DNA of 64,000 nt from contig CM055095.1 in NCBI GenBank assembly GCA_029204225.1, forward strand, positions 27,038,161 to 27,102,160. Direction: 5' to 3'. The translations under genes and the position numbers were made by a program. This DNA is from Diphasiastrum complanatum (taxonomy: Eukaryota > Streptophyta > Lycopodiopsida > Lycopodiales > Lycopodiaceae). Below, piece by piece: positions 47,470-59,420 of the stretch; the first letter of the stretch is position 1, and each line of letters opens with the position of its first letter. A model generated the notes under the pieces. That model saw only the letters and a list, made by a program, of their open reading frames with translations. It was not told where the DNA came from and did not search any database.

Positions 47470-48053
47470 TAAGTAAGAGAGTGATCATTGAATCATAAAT
47501 CTTGTAAAGATCATTGGCAAAATTTGTTTTTTGGCCAATACTAGTGAGGGCGAGTTCTTCTAGAGTGATAGCTTGTAATCATTTGGATCAAAACGACTTG
47601 GAGGCTGTGTATGTACTTTTCACACGTGTGAAACCGTACAACAACTTTCAATTCAAGTTACTTTGTGTTTTTTGGTCCCAAAATCACAATACTAGTTCAT
47701 TTTTGGTGCTTTTTGAAGCATAGTATTGATCTAGATTCATTCTAACTAATGCCTATGACCAAATAGTGTTTTGGATCATTGAAGCATTTCTTTTTAGAGT
47801 CTAAGATCAGATCTAAGAGGCTGATTTGTTCAGATCCTTAGTTGAAGTGAAATCTCTAAGAAAAGTGTAAAGCAATTTTTTTTGTGAGAGTGAAAGCTAG
47901 AAATTTTTGGTAAGATCTTTGAGTATCATTCAAGCTTGTGTGTTAGTTTGATAGAGACAAGCCTATAGGCATTCTAGTAAGCTTTAGGCCACTTCATAGA
48001 TCTTTTAAAATTCAAAAATCTTTGTGATTTTTAAAAAGAGCATTCATTCTAAA
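47470..48053 (+). other. Untranslated leader of copia C
   Basis: 584 bases without coding signal. It has another CACACGTGTG palindrome at 47621-47630. The packaging signal would be expected here but cannot be recognised. Confidence 0.8.
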
Positions 48054-51000
48054 ATGTCATCCATGGGTGGATATTTGATGGAACCAAGTGAGAGACTCAC
48101 TTCCACAAATTATTCCATTTGGAAAGTGAGAATGGAATCACTCCTAGTGATCCATGATCTATATGACATAGTTCAAGGAGTAGAGGAAGAGCCTCAAACT
48201 CCCCAAGAACAAGCCAAATACAAGAAGAGAGCAAGATTAGCTCTACATTGCATAAAGTTAAATGTATGCAATGACCTCTTGAAAGAGGTGTCTTCTTGTA
48301 CCTCATCCAAAGAGGCTTGGGATTCATTAAAGAGCATTTATGAATCCAACAATACTTCAAGAATCCTCATGCTAAGAAATCAAGTTTTCCAAAGCATGAA
48401 AGGAAGTGGAGAGAGTGGACAAGAGTATGTTCTTAGGATCAAATCTCTTAACAAGGAGTTAAGTGCAATAGGAGAGAAGATCCAAGATCAAGAACTAGTA
48501 CAAATCATTTTGAATGGTCTAAGTGATGAGTTTACCAACTTAGTCCAATCATTTGCCATTCAAGACTCTCTTCCATCCATTGAAAAGTTGCACAATGTTC
48601 TTGTGGCCGAGGAGAGTAGGCTTCTACACCTCAAGACAAGAATGGATAGCATGTCACTTAATGGAGGAGAGGAGAAAGCTAACTTTACATCTAAAGGCAA
48701 GAAAAAGCAAAATCCATTCAAGAAAAATCAAGGCAAGGAGGCCGAGATGAAGAATGGAGGATCTACCTCCAAAGGCAAAGTGAAGAACAAGGCAAAACTA
48801 AAGTGTTTCTTTTGTGGAAAGAAAGGACACTTTGCCTCAGAATGCTACTTGAAGAAGAATCAACAAGCCAAAGGAGATCAAGGGAACATTGCTCAAGAGG
48901 AAGAATATGAGGATGGATTCAACACATCCTTAATGGTTGCATCTACACCAACTTCAAGTCAAGACACATGGTGGATAGATAGTGGGGCTAGTTCCCACAT
49001 GTCCTTTAACAAGCATTATTTTTCTACTCTTCTATCTTGTAATGACTCTAAGAAGTCAATATACACTGCTAGTGATCAAGCATGCAAGATAGATGGCATA
49101 GGATCTATACCTCTTTGTTTAGGCACATCTAAAAGGATAGATCTAGATAATGTTTTGTATGTTCCTACCATTTCAAGAAACTTGCTTAGTGTAGGACAAT
49201 TAATGGACAATGGACTAGATGTACATTTCAAGAATGGAGTTTGTTCCATCTTGAAAAATGATAAGTGCATAGCTAGTGGCATTAAGCAAGGTAGACTTTT
49301 CAAGTTGGATGCTAATGTTGCAAGTGAAAGTGTGAACTTGGCTAGGGAGGAGCTAACTCAAGTGGAGCTTTGGCATAAGAGATTAGGCCATCCTAATCTT
49401 CAATCTATGGAGTCAATGGCAAGCAAGGAACTAGCTCTCGGCCTACCAAGAGCTTTCAAGAAGTGTGGAAAAATGTGTGAGGCATGTGGCCTTGCAAAGT
49501 CACACAAATCTTCTTACAAGAAATCTTCATCAAGATCTCTCTCTCCCTTGGATCTCATACATTCTGATGTACATAGTTTTTCACATGCAAGTAATGGAGG
49601 TGCCTTGATGTATGTAACTTTTATAGATGATTGTACTAGATTCACATGGATTGAGTTACTATCAAAGAAAAATCTTGTTTATGAAGCTTTCATTAAGTTC
49701 AAGTCTCTAGTAGAGAAACAACTTAGTACTTCTATCAAAGCACTAAGATGTGATAATGGAGGAGAGTACACCTCCAATAAAATGAAAGACTTTTGTGAGA
49801 TCAATGGTATTAAGTTACAATACACTTGTTCCTACACCCCTCAACAAAATGGGGTGGCCGAGAGGAAAAATAGGAGTCTATGTGAGTGTGCAAAGTCCTT
49901 GAGGCTTGATGCATCACTTCCCATCTCATTTTGGGGAGAAGCCATAACATGTGCTAATTATTTGTGTAATAGACTTCCTAGTAGTGCTATAGATGGGATC
50001 TCACCTTATCAAGCCTTGTTTGATAAGAAACCCAATGTAAAATATTTTAAGATCTTTGGATGTACTTGTTATGTACACATTCCTTTGGAGACTAGAAGGA
50101 AAGAAGATGCTACCTCCTTCAAAGGAATCTTTGTTGGCTATGGAGAAAATAGCAAGGGATATAGGATATATGATCCTACATCCAAGAAAGTAAAGGTAAG
50201 CAAGGATGTACTTTTTGATGAGTCACAATTTGCTAAGAGCTTGTCAAATGGATCTAACCCATTGTGCATTGAAGATCTTGACAAATCCGAGGAGGATCTT
50301 GACAAACCCGAGGAGGATCATGACAAACCCGAGGATGGAGATTTGGATCCAAGTCAAAAGGGGCCAAGAAGATCATCAAGGAGCAAGGCCGAGCCCTCAA
50401 GGCTTACCTATGTGGACAAGGGAAAGCAAAAGGAAGGCTCTACATCTTCTACCTCTTACTCTTTTTTAGCTACATTGATTGAAGAACCATCATCTTTTGA
50501 AGAAGCATGTAAATCTAAAGTTTGGAGAGATGCAATGCAAGTAGAGTATGATGCATTAGAAGAAAATCATACTTGGAATCTTGTAAATCTTCCAAGAGGA
50601 AAGAAACCACTTGCATGTAAGTGGATTTATAGAATTAAGTACAATCAAGATGGATCTATTAGTAAATACAAAGCTAGGCTTGTTGCTAAGGGATTTCTTC
50701 AAATAAAAGGATTGGATTATGAAGAAACATTTGCACCTGTAGCTAAGCTTGTAACTATTAGATTAATCATTTGCATTGCTACTTTGTTCAAATGGGATCT
50801 CTACCAAATGGATGTGACAAATGCCTTCTTGAATGGCTTCTTAGAAGAGGAAATCTACATGATGCAACCCGAGGGCTTCATCAAGATTGGTGAGGAGCAA
50901 AAGGTGTGCTACTTAAGGAAGAGCCTATATGGCTTGAAGCAAGCACCTAGAGCTTGGTACTCTAGGTTGCATGATTTTCTCTATTCCCTTGGCTTTGTAC

Positions 51001-52034
51001 TAAGTGCTTATGAACCTTCTTTATATTTCAAATGTAATGAAGGAAAGATCATCATTTTGGTTCTTTATGTTGATGACATCATTATGACAGGAAATGATGA
51101 TGATGGCATAGGCAAAGTAAAAGTTGACTTATCTAGTGAGTTCAAGATGGTAGATCTAGGCTTCCTAAAGTTTATACTTGGGATAGAAGTGTCTAGAAGT
51201 AGCAATTGTACTTTCATAAGTCAATCTAAGTATGCTACTTCCATTCTTGAAAGATTTGGTATGAAAGATTGTAAGGGGATTGACACCCCTATGGAGCATG
51301 TTGTGAAAGCAACTAATGAAGGTGATGAAGCATCCTTTGAGGACATCACTCTCTTTAGGAAGCTTATAGGCTCTCTAATCTATTTAACCATCACTAGACC
51401 TGACTTAAGTTTTTGTGTAAGCAAGTTGAGTCAAAGTATGCAAGCTCCTTTAATTCATCATTGGAAAAGTGCCAAGAGAGTACTTAGATATGTTTCTAGT
51501 ACTAGATTTTTTGGTATACTTTATGAAGGATCTAACTTGCACTTGAGAGCCTACTCGGATTCAGATTTTGCAGGTGACAAGATGGATAGGAAGTCCATTA
51601 GTGCATTTGCAACATTTCTTTGTGGAGGAGTGATATCTTGGCTTTCCAAAAAGCAAGATACAATCTCACTATCTTCTTGTGAAGCCGAGTACAAGGCATT
51701 GACTTCAACAACCAAAGAGCTCTTATGGCTAAGAAGACTCTTGATGGAACTACATGTGCTAGAGGCCGAGGAGATCCCTTACATATTTTGTGACAATCAA
51801 GCTTCTCAACAAATTGCTTCAAATCCTATCTTCCATGCTAGAACAAAGCATATTGAGATAGCTCACCACTTTGTGAGGGAGAAGGTACAATCCAAGGAAG
51901 TGCAACTACATCATGTACCATCATCCGAATGCATAGCTGATATCTTAACCAAACCATTGTCCAAAGATCCATTTTTTAAGTTAAGATATGCTCTTGGAAT
52001 TGTAGATAGATGTACACTAGATTTGCCAAGTTAG
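48054..52034 (+). CDS. Copia C Gag-Pol polyprotein, intact
   Basis: 1326 codons without interruption from ATG at 48054, chosen because MSSMGGYLMEPSERLTS matches Gag starts of copia D, E and F. Domains: Gag (1-240); CCHC knuckle CFFCGKKGHFASEC (near 250); protease WWIDSGASSHMS (near 305); GAG-pre-integrase LWHKRLGHPN (near 440); integrase with CEACGLAKSH, HSDVH (504), CDNGGEY (566) and NGVAERKNR (601); reverse transcriptase with DYEETFAPVAKL (887), QMDVTNAFLNG and YVDDIIMTG (1005); RNase H with SDSDFAGD (1168), SCEAEYKAL and CDNQASQ; and ADILTKPL near the end. All catalytic acidic residues are present. One fused frame is usual for plant copia. The product would assemble virus-like particles, reverse-transcribe its RNA and integrate the copy. 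Confidence 0.95.
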   Translation: MSSMGGYLMEPSERLTSTNYSIWKVRMESLLVIHDLYDIVQGVEEEPQTPQEQAKYKKRARLALHCIKLNVCNDLLKEVSSCTSSKEAWDSLKSIYESNNTSRILMLRNQVFQSMKGSGESGQEYVLRIKSLNKELSAIGEKIQDQELVQIILNGLSDEFTNLVQSFAIQDSLPSIEKLHNVLVAEESRLLHLKTRMDSMSLNGGEEKANFTSKGKKKQNPFKKNQGKEAEMKNGGSTSKGKVKNKAKLKCFFCGKKGHFASECYLKKNQQAKGDQGNIAQEEEYEDGFNTSLMVASTPTSSQDTWWIDSGASSHMSFNKHYFSTLLSCNDSKKSIYTASDQACKIDGIGSIPLCLGTSKRIDLDNVLYVPTISRNLLSVGQLMDNGLDVHFKNGVCSILKNDKCIASGIKQGRLFKLDANVASESVNLAREELTQVELWHKRLGHPNLQSMESMASKELALGLPRAFKKCGKMCEACGLAKSHKSSYKKSSSRSLSPLDLIHSDVHSFSHASNGGALMYVTFIDDCTRFTWIELLSKKNLVYEAFIKFKSLVEKQLSTSIKALRCDNGGEYTSNKMKDFCEINGIKLQYTCSYTPQQNGVAERKNRSLCECAKSLRLDASLPISFWGEAITCANYLCNRLPSSAIDGISPYQALFDKKPNVKYFKIFGCTCYVHIPLETRRKEDATSFKGIFVGYGENSKGYRIYDPTSKKVKVSKDVLFDESQFAKSLSNGSNPLCIEDLDKSEEDLDKPEEDHDKPEDGDLDPSQKGPRRSSRSKAEPSRLTYVDKGKQKEGSTSSTSYSFLATLIEEPSSFEEACKSKVWRDAMQVEYDALEENHTWNLVNLPRGKKPLACKWIYRIKYNQDGSISKYKARLVAKGFLQIKGLDYEETFAPVAKLVTIRLIICIATLFKWDLYQMDVTNAFLNGFLEEEIYMMQPEGFIKIGEEQKVCYLRKSLYGLKQAPRAWYSRLHDFLYSLGFVLSAYEPSLYFKCNEGKIIILVLYVDDIIMTGNDDDGIGKVKVDLSSEFKMVDLGFLKFILGIEVSRSSNCTFISQSKYATSILERFGMKDCKGIDTPMEHVVKATNEGDEASFEDITLFRKLIGSLIYLTITRPDLSFCVSKLSQSMQAPLIHHWKSAKRVLRYVSSTRFFGILYEGSNLHLRAYSDSDFAGDKMDRKSISAFATFLCGGVISWLSKKQDTISLSSCEAEYKALTSTTKELLWLRRLLMELHVLEAEEIPYIFCDNQASQQIASNPIFHARTKHIEIAHHFVREKVQSKEVQLHHVPSSECIADILTKPLSKDPFFKLRYALGIVDRCTLDLPS
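50274..50336 (+). repeat. 21-bp in-frame tandem repeat in copia C
   Basis: Three units (50274, 50295, 50316) encode DLDKSEE, DLDKPEE and DHDKPED in the linker between integrase and reverse transcriptase. The frame is preserved. Confidence 0.95.
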
Positions 52035-52037
52035 AAG

Positions 52038-52047
52038 TGAGGAGGAG
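52038..52047 (+). promoter_or_regulatory. Polypurine tract of copia C
   Basis: TGAGGAGGAG directly before the 3' LTR. Confidence 0.9.
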
Positions 52048-52909
52048 TGTTGAAAATTGTCACTTCTCACTTGACATTGGTTCATGTAAATATTGATCAA
52101 ACATTAGAATATGTTGATGATATGATTTCACACGTGTGGAGCATGTTCCCATGTGTGAAAGGATGTACTTTTCATGTTTGTATATATCCAAATTGATTTT
52201 GTATCATTCTAGTTAGTGTGAACATGAAATGACTAGTTTTTAGTCAAGTTGACTAGTCACCTACAAATTAGCTTTTCCTTGCATGTGCATGAGTAAATGC
52301 TCCCACATGGCAAGTGGATGTTCACATGTGTGTATAGAGTACTAGAAGATAAGAGTTGACCATTTTCCTTAGATCCTATTTTGTAGGGAATATTCCTATA
52401 TTCTAGGAGACTAGCTTTTTGGATTTTAGTCATATTCTAGAAGGTCAACTATTGGATAAGGATCAAGGATGGATCAAATGGATAGATATGAGTGATGTGG
52501 CACTCTTCACACGTGTGAAGGCCTGCTGGACTGTACCAGACTCATGGATGTACTTGATCCATAAAAGGATCATCATTTTGCTAAGAAAATTGATGAGACT
52601 TTTGCACTCTACACTTTTGTGAGATTTCTAGTCATTTGTCTTGTGATTTTTATGCATGATTGCTATCTAGTATCATTGTACTTGTTGTTTCAGGTGCAGG
52701 CCGTACAGTGGACAGTACTCCACACGTGTGAAGGCGCTCTCACTAAAAAATGATGTGTTGATCCATTGCTCTTGCTTAAATCCAAGTGTAGTGAATCTAG
52801 ATCAAGATCTAATGTGTAGAACTTGATAGATTCATTGATTAAGCAACCAATAACTCTCTATGATTGTAAAGTACAATCATTATTGTCCTAAAAACTGTAA
52901 AATTTATCA
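52048..52909 (+). repeat. 3' LTR of copia C
   Basis: Same length as the 5' LTR (862 bp) with two base differences. CACACGTGTG lies at 52129, 52508 and 52721. Confidence 0.95.
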
Positions 52910-52911
52910 TC

Positions 52912-54030
52912 ATGGCCTCCCGAGATCTGGCACTTTTTCTACATCGTCCTCTTACACTGGTGACCTATTCTTACTGCAGTTCAAGAACCACTCCAAGACA
53001 CAATTAGCCAATGACATTTTCCTCCGTCTTGGTTTTAATCTCTTGCATCTTCTGGAACACCAACATGAGAGCCTTATACGTGCTGCCTATTCTTCCTACT
53101 CTGATGAATTCCACACTTTCCATATTTCGTCCCAAGATGGTAGCTACGTCACCATTGATATTACACCAGCCAGGATCCAACCGATTGGATTTTTTTATTC
53201 TGGCAAATCAATTCAAGGAAAGGGCACCAGCTATGACCTGAATTATTTCAAGACATTCATATTTGATGACGGCAAAACCACCGCTCACACCCATGATGGC
53301 ATCGCCACAAAACTGATCAAAGATCCCAGTTACGAGCAGTCATAGAGATCCTTCTCATTTTGATGGAGGTCCACATCGTTCGCATGGATCACATTCCTCC
53401 AAGCGACCTTTTTGCACTCACCATGACACTGAGTGACCCCACTCACACATTTAAGTGGGCAGAAAAGATTGTCGAGAAACTTTGCGTGGCCCTCAAACAA
53501 CGTAAGGAAACCACTAAATTACCTCCTACAGATGATCCTCCAGCAACACATGGGCCAATAGCCATACTCAAGGAGCTGAAAACACTATTTTCTAGCACCA
53601 GAAAATGAGCCAGCCCCCAGGTAACAGATCCTCAACCATATTCACCCACCAAGAAGCAGAAAGACAAGGCGGTCAGCAGTACTGAAGTCGTCAAATCTAT
53701 TAGGATTTATTTAGTGACATTGAGACCGAGTATGCTGAATCCGGCGGGAGCCTTAAACCCTCTCAGGTCCCAAAGGAGGTCTTAGCCCAACAAGAAGCCC
53801 TACTCCAACAGGTTGCGGCAAGAAGACAGGCGGTAGCAACAGCAGGCAGCTCTGAGGATGTCGGCGCATTCAGTCGGTGGAATTCCAAGTACTTCAGCAG
53901 TCTAGACAACTATGCCTCCACCCACCACCTCTCTACCACTACAGACACCACTTGCTACCACTTCCACACTTTCCATCACACTTAACACTGGGTCTGACTC
54001 TACTATTCCACCAAAACCTTTTTTGGTATC
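52912..54030 (+). pseudogene. Gene M, 5' coding part (unknown protein, interrupted)
   Basis: I do not recognise this protein. The ATG at 52912 is the one duplicated by copia C. In its frame the reading stops after about 30 codons, but a one-base shift within the first 15 bases gives a long reading to 53343 (SGTFSTSSSYTGDLFLLQF, FLRLGFNLLHLLEH, YVTIDITPARIQPIGFFYSG). Another frame (53360-53606: MDHIPPSDLFALTMTLSD, KWAEKIVEKLCVALKQRK) continues it, then a Pro/Ser/Thr-rich linker up to copia E at 54031 (about 54026 shares the duplication). There is no Gag, zinc-knuckle or protease motif, so a retrotransposon origin rests only on the purine tract and LTR-like segment at 62151-62693. Confidence 0.5.
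54026..54030. repeat. Target-site duplication of copia E, left copy
   Basis: GTATC here is repeated at 60158-60162. Confidence 0.95.
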
Positions 54031-54767
54031 TGTTAAATTTCACACGTGTGGATTGTCCACTACATGTACTTGTGATCTCCTAAGGTGTGTAGATGCACCA
54101 AGATCAAGACTAGATTGAGATTCAAGATCAATCTTGAATCCTATGGCAAAAACACACTACTACATGCATTCAATCACTTTCAACTCTCACTCACACGTGT
54201 GGGAAGTATTCAAAAAATAATCTAAGTAAAAACAAGCTGCTCTCCTCGGGTAGAGAGAGAAAATGCATCAAGAGCTCTCGGGTAGAGAGAGAAAGCTAGA
54301 AATCCAATAACTCACAAAATCCATGAAATCACCAAATCAATTGACATCAAAATGAGGAGTACAATGATACTAGTAGGTCCACGAGCTACCACTATGCTTA
54401 ACTATGATTGGACCACATTTTGTCACCTCTTGATCCTATTGGATCATTGATCTATGCACCTCTTAATTCTATTGGACTATATTCAAGCACACCTCAATTT
54501 CCTATTGGACCTCACAAGGTTCCACCTCTATATCCTATTGGACCTCTTGGAATTCATCAAACAAAAACTTTACACTTGTCTACACTCTAATTAGCAAGTG
54601 TTTAGCCTCTTACTCTATTTTGGCTCAATAGTGGCATTACAAGTGGAAATGCATAATTTGCCATCTATGCCAAATTTATTCCTATCAACATCCTACACCT
54701 AGATGCTTGATGTAAAAAACATAAGACCCCTATATCTAACATAGATAATCTTTTTCAATTCTTCACA
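54031..54767 (-). repeat. 3' LTR of copia E
   Basis: The minus strand starts TGTGAAGAATTG at 54767 and ends GAAATTTAACA at 54031. CACACGTGTG lies at 54041 and 54192. Confidence 0.95.
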
Positions 54768-54776
54768 CTCCTCCTA
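54768..54776 (-). promoter_or_regulatory. Polypurine tract of copia E
   Basis: The minus strand reads TAGGAGGAG directly before the 3' LTR. Confidence 0.9.
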
Positions 54777-54785
54777 AAAAATTAT

Positions 54786-57700
54786 CTATGAAGATTTGAG
54801 CATTGATCTTGATATAACTCCAAGATTAGATCTATGCTTGATGAAAGCACTTTTGCTCAAAGGCTTGGTGAGTAGATCGGCAATACAAGAGGACGAGTTG
54901 ACATGCTCCAAATAGATTTCTCCTCCAATAAGCTTTTCTCTCACAAAATGGTGTGCCACTTCTATGTGCTTGCTTCTTGCATGAAATATGGGATTATTGG
55001 CAAGAGCTTGGGCCGAGATGTTATCACACTTGATCATTGGTAGATCATCCTCCTTGATGCACTTTAGTTCCATTAATAACCTCTTGATCCAAAGCACTTC
55101 TTTGGTAGTTGTAGTGAGTGCTTTGTACTCGGCCTCACATGAAGAGAGAGATATAGTATCTTGCTTTTTGGAAAGCCAAGATATTAGATTGCCTCCAAGA
55201 AAGATAGTGTATGCACTAATAGACTTTCGATCCATCTTGTCACTTGCAAAGTCCGAATCCGAGTAGCCAATAATGGATAGATCTTCACTTTTATAGAGTA
55301 GACCATAATCACAAGATGAAGATACATATCTCAGAATCATCTTGGTCATCTTACAATTATGGATCTTAGGTTCTTGCATAAATTGACTCAATTTGTGCAC
55401 ACCTTACCAAGATCGGGCCTAGTAATGGTAAGCCAAATCAAGGAGCCTACAAGACTCCTAAAAAGTGTGATGTCCTCAAAGGATCTTTCATCACCTTTAT
55501 TAGGATCTTTTACAATTTGCTCCATTGGAGTATCTATGCTCTTAGAATTTTCCATATGGAATTTTTTCAACATAGAGTGAGCATATCTAGATTGGCATAT
55601 AAAGACATGATTTTCATAAAAATCAATTTCTAGGCCTAGGATGTAATGTATCTCTCCTAGATCTTGCATTTTAAACTCACATCCAAGTGCTAGCTTGGTT
55701 TCATCAACTAGCTTGATACAACTTCCACAAAGAATAATGTCATCAACATAAATTAGAAGAATGACAATATTGCTATCAACAAACTTTAGATACATGGAAG
55801 GATCATAGTCACTAAGAGTAAATCCTAGTGAGTTAAGAAAAGAGTTAACTTGAATACCATGATCTTGGTGCTTGCTTGAGTCCATAAAGACTTTTGAAGA
55901 GCAAGCACACTTTGGACTCATCCTTGATGAATCCTTGAGGTTGTTCCATATAGATCTCCTCCTCAAGATAACCATTTAGAAAAGCATTGGATACATCTAA
56001 TTGGAACACCTTCCACTTGAAAAAACAAGCAAGAGAAATAAGAATTCTTATTGTCATCATCTTTGCAACGGGTGCAAAGGTCTCCTCATAATCAAGACCA
56101 TGGATTTGAGCAAATCCTTTGGCACATAATCTTGCTTTATGCTTGTTGATGGTGCCATCATGATTGAACTTGATCCGAAATACCCACTTGCAACCAATCA
56201 CATGCTTGTTGGAAGAAGGATCCACAAGCTCCCAAGTATTGTTGGTGATCAATGCATCATACTCTTGCTTCATGGCATCATACCACTCCTTGGTATTGAG
56301 TGCCTCTTGTACATTCTTTGGCTCTTCATGAGAGACATAAAAAACATAATTAGTGGAATCAAGATCCACTTGTTTGCCTTTGTCAACATATGAGAGCCTC
56401 TTAGGCTCGGATCTATCTCTCATGGATCTTCTTGGTGAAAAAATCCGAGGAGAGTCTTCTTCAAATCTCGACCCCATCACATCATGATTGTCTTCAAAAT
56501 CAATAATTGATGATGCATCCATAGATTTCTTGATCTCGGCCTCTTCAAATGATGAGTGTTGATCTTCATGAAAGACAACATCTCTACTTTCAATAACTTG
56601 AGAAGTAGAGAGTATAAAGACTCTATAGGCCTTCTTGGTGGATGAGTATCCAACCATGATCCCTTTGCATGCACTAGGATCTTCCTTCTTCCTTGTTTCC
56701 AAGGGAATATGGACAAAGCAGAAGCATCCAAAAACTCTAAGGTGATCAACCTTAGGCTTCTTCAAAAATAAGATTTCATATGGTGACTTTCCTCCAAGAG
56801 CTATATGTGGGACCCTATTGCAAAGATAATTTGCACAATTGATGGCTTCTCCCCAAAAATCTTTGGGCAAAGATGCCTCAATTCTCATAGATTTTGCACA
56901 TTCACATAGAGATCTATTCTTTCTCTCGGCCCCTCCATTTTGAGATGGAGAGTAGGCACAAGAAAACTCTCTTTTAATGCCTTCAAGCTCACAAAAATCT
57001 TGAAATTTATTGGAGATATATTCACATCTCCATCACTTCTAAGACCTTTAATCTTGAATGAGAATTGCTTCTCTACATAAGCTTTGAAAATAAGGAAATG
57101 ATCAAACACCATAGATTTTGAAGCAAGAAGATATATCCAAGTGAATCTTGTGTAATCATCAATGAAAGTAACAAAACAAGTGGCTCCTCCCTTGCTTGTA
57201 GTTGATGAGAAATGCACATCCAAGTGGATTAACTCCAAAGGATGCTTGCTTTTGATAGAAGATCTTGTAAATGGCTTTTTGTGAGATTTAGCAATAGCAC
57301 AAGCCTCACAAGGCTTGATCTTCTTGGAGAATGACTTTGGCAAGCCAATATCTTTGGATTCTTTGATCATAGAGAGCATGGATTTGTAGTTGGGATGTCC
57401 CAACCTCCTATGCCATAATTCCTCCATAGAGAGCTTGTTCACAAGAGCAACATTACAAGCATTCACATACTCATTTGGATCTAGTTTATAGATGTCACCA
57501 AATCTAGATCCTAATTCAAGTATCTCATCATTCTTCTTGATAGTGCAAGTATCAGCATTGAATTTTACATCAAGGCCATTATCAAGCAATTGGCCAACAC
57601 TAATAAGATTCTTGGTAAGCTTAGGTACATAAAGAACTCTAGAGAGAGAAAGAACTTTAGAGGATGCAAGCTTCAAGGGAATGTTCCCTATGCCTTCAAT

Positions 57701-58744
57701 AGGACATTCAAAATCATTTGTAGTGTATATTGATTTCTTCACTCCATCATAAGGTGCAATAGAAGAGAAAGAGTCCTTGGAGCTACACATATGTGAAGAG
57801 GCTCCACTATCAATATACCATAGGCCGTCCTTCTTGAAAGGAGTAGATGAGAAACTAGAGACCATAAGAGATCCCTCTCCATCACTTGCAATAGTGTCTT
57901 CCTTCTCATTGGTAATATTGGCTTGCTTGAGTTGATTCTTCTTTTTGAAGCAATTGGTGGCATAATGACCTTTCTTGCCACAATAAAAGCACTTGATCTT
58001 CTTCTTCTTCTTGAGCTTGGATGATGAAGCATTAGAGGAATCATCTTCCTCCTCATCTTTGTCTTTGGATTTGACTTTGTCCTTGCTTGAGGATTGTTGA
58101 TGTTGGTTCTTGCTCCTCCCTTTGTGCTTATCCTTGGCAAAGAGAGCTTTGCCATCATTATGAGTGAGAAAAAGCTTGTCCATCCTCAAGAGCTTGTACT
58201 CTTGTCTTGATTCTTCTGAAATTAGCACACTTTGGAGAGCCTCCAAACTTGGTAGCTCCTCCTTAATGGCATAGGATTGGACAAGATTATCAAATTCACT
58301 TCTCAAGACATTGAGAATGACTTGAACTAGCTCATTTTGATTGATGGAATCACCAATACAAGCGAGCTCTCTATGAATATCTTTTACTCTCAAAACATAA
58401 CTAGATGCACTCTCATCACTCTTTTGGCTACTTTGAAAGATTTGATTCCTAAGAGTGAGAAGCCTAGAGGTATTCTTAGCCTCATAGATAGTCTTGAGAC
58501 AATCCCAAGCTTCTTTGGTTGTTGTACAAGTACGTATCTCCCTCAATATCTCATTAGAGACATTCATCTTAATGTAGTGGAGAGCCATCCTCTTGAAGAA
58601 CTTGTGGTTCTTCTTCAAGGCCAAGAACTATGTCCATCACGTCTTGAAGGATCAAGATGGACTCCATCCTCATTTTCCAAATTGAATAATTTGAAGTGGT
58701 CAATCTTTCACTTGGTTCCAACAAGGATGAACCCATTGAAGACA
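54786..58744 (-). pseudogene. Copia E Gag-Pol (four frame breaks)
   Basis: Gag starts near 58744 (MSSMGSSLLEPSERLTTS). A small deletion near 58610 shifts frame. A 579-codon stretch (58624-56885) holds the rest of Gag, zinc knuckle CFYCGKKGHYATNC, protease WYIDSGASSHMC and integrase with CEACAIAKSH. Near 57030 a one-base change turns the SDNGGE catalytic block into SDGDVN and breaks frame. Integrase end and reverse transcriptase follow (56888-55845, FQLDVSNAFLNG), with a shift before YVDDIILCG (55975-55388) and another near 55400 before RNase H (SDSDFASD, SCEAEYKAL). RNase H reads open to ADLLTKPL. Integrase is certainly lost; the other domains look recently active. Confidence 0.9.
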
Positions 58745-59407
58745 TTTGAAGTGAAGAAAACTCAAATGATGAACAATAAATGTTGTTACACACTTTCAAT
58801 AGGATCCAATAATTGAGTATTATCTCCTCCTATGAAAGATCTTACAACAATTTGTGAATTGATTCTCACTAGCTACTCAAATCTCTCTAAAACAAGATCT
58901 ATTTCACATCAAATGATGGAGTATAGGCAAAGTTAGGATCTAACACTCTTAGCACGTGTGAAATACACTAAGAAATCAAATTTGACTCAAATACAATGAT
59001 ATTGCATGAAACAAAATGGCTAAGATCTCAAAACAGTGCCTAGATCACATATAGATGAGATTGGCAAGCATACAACTGTGATTTTGGATCAACCAAGCAA
59101 TCTCTTGACCAAACCAAATGTGTCCACCCAGGTCTAGGTGCCCTACCTAACCCTCTTTAAAAGCTTATAACTTTTGATTGGCTCAACCAAATGGAATGAA
59201 ACTGAGTGCAACAGAAACTAGACAAAAATAGCTTCAAAACAAGCTTTCAAGCAAGATAAATGGATCAAACATGAGAGAGAACTTCCAAACTGAAATTGGA
59301 TGTTCCTCACACGTGTCTGAGCACCTGATTCCGTACAGTACCAGGTCAGACCCAATCAATGTCCTTTTTTCACTTAGATGGATCAAAATGCATGGTAACC
59401 TTAGGTA

Positions 59408-59420
59408 GGCTCTGATACCA
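59408..59420 (-). promoter_or_regulatory. Primer-binding site of copia E
   Basis: The minus strand reads TGGTATCAGAGCC next to the 5' LTR; initiator tRNA-Met type. Confidence 0.95.

Larger units (their letters stand above)
46596..52909 (+). mobile_element. Copia C, complete and apparently autonomous Ty1/copia element
   Basis: This element has everything expected: 862-bp LTRs (46596-47457 and 52048-52909), primer-binding site, 584-bp leader, one full-length Gag-Pol ORF, polypurine tract and a perfect TCATG target duplication. Reading both LTRs base by base I find two differences (C/G near 46934 versus 52386, and C/G near 47282 versus 52734), so insertion is recent. It is the best candidate for an element still able to move. 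Confidence 0.95.

Noticed and set aside
46967..52622. Identical 67-codon ORFs at 46967 and 52419
   Set aside because: Both lie in the two LTR copies of copia C and have no protein features; the repeat is the LTR, not a gene.
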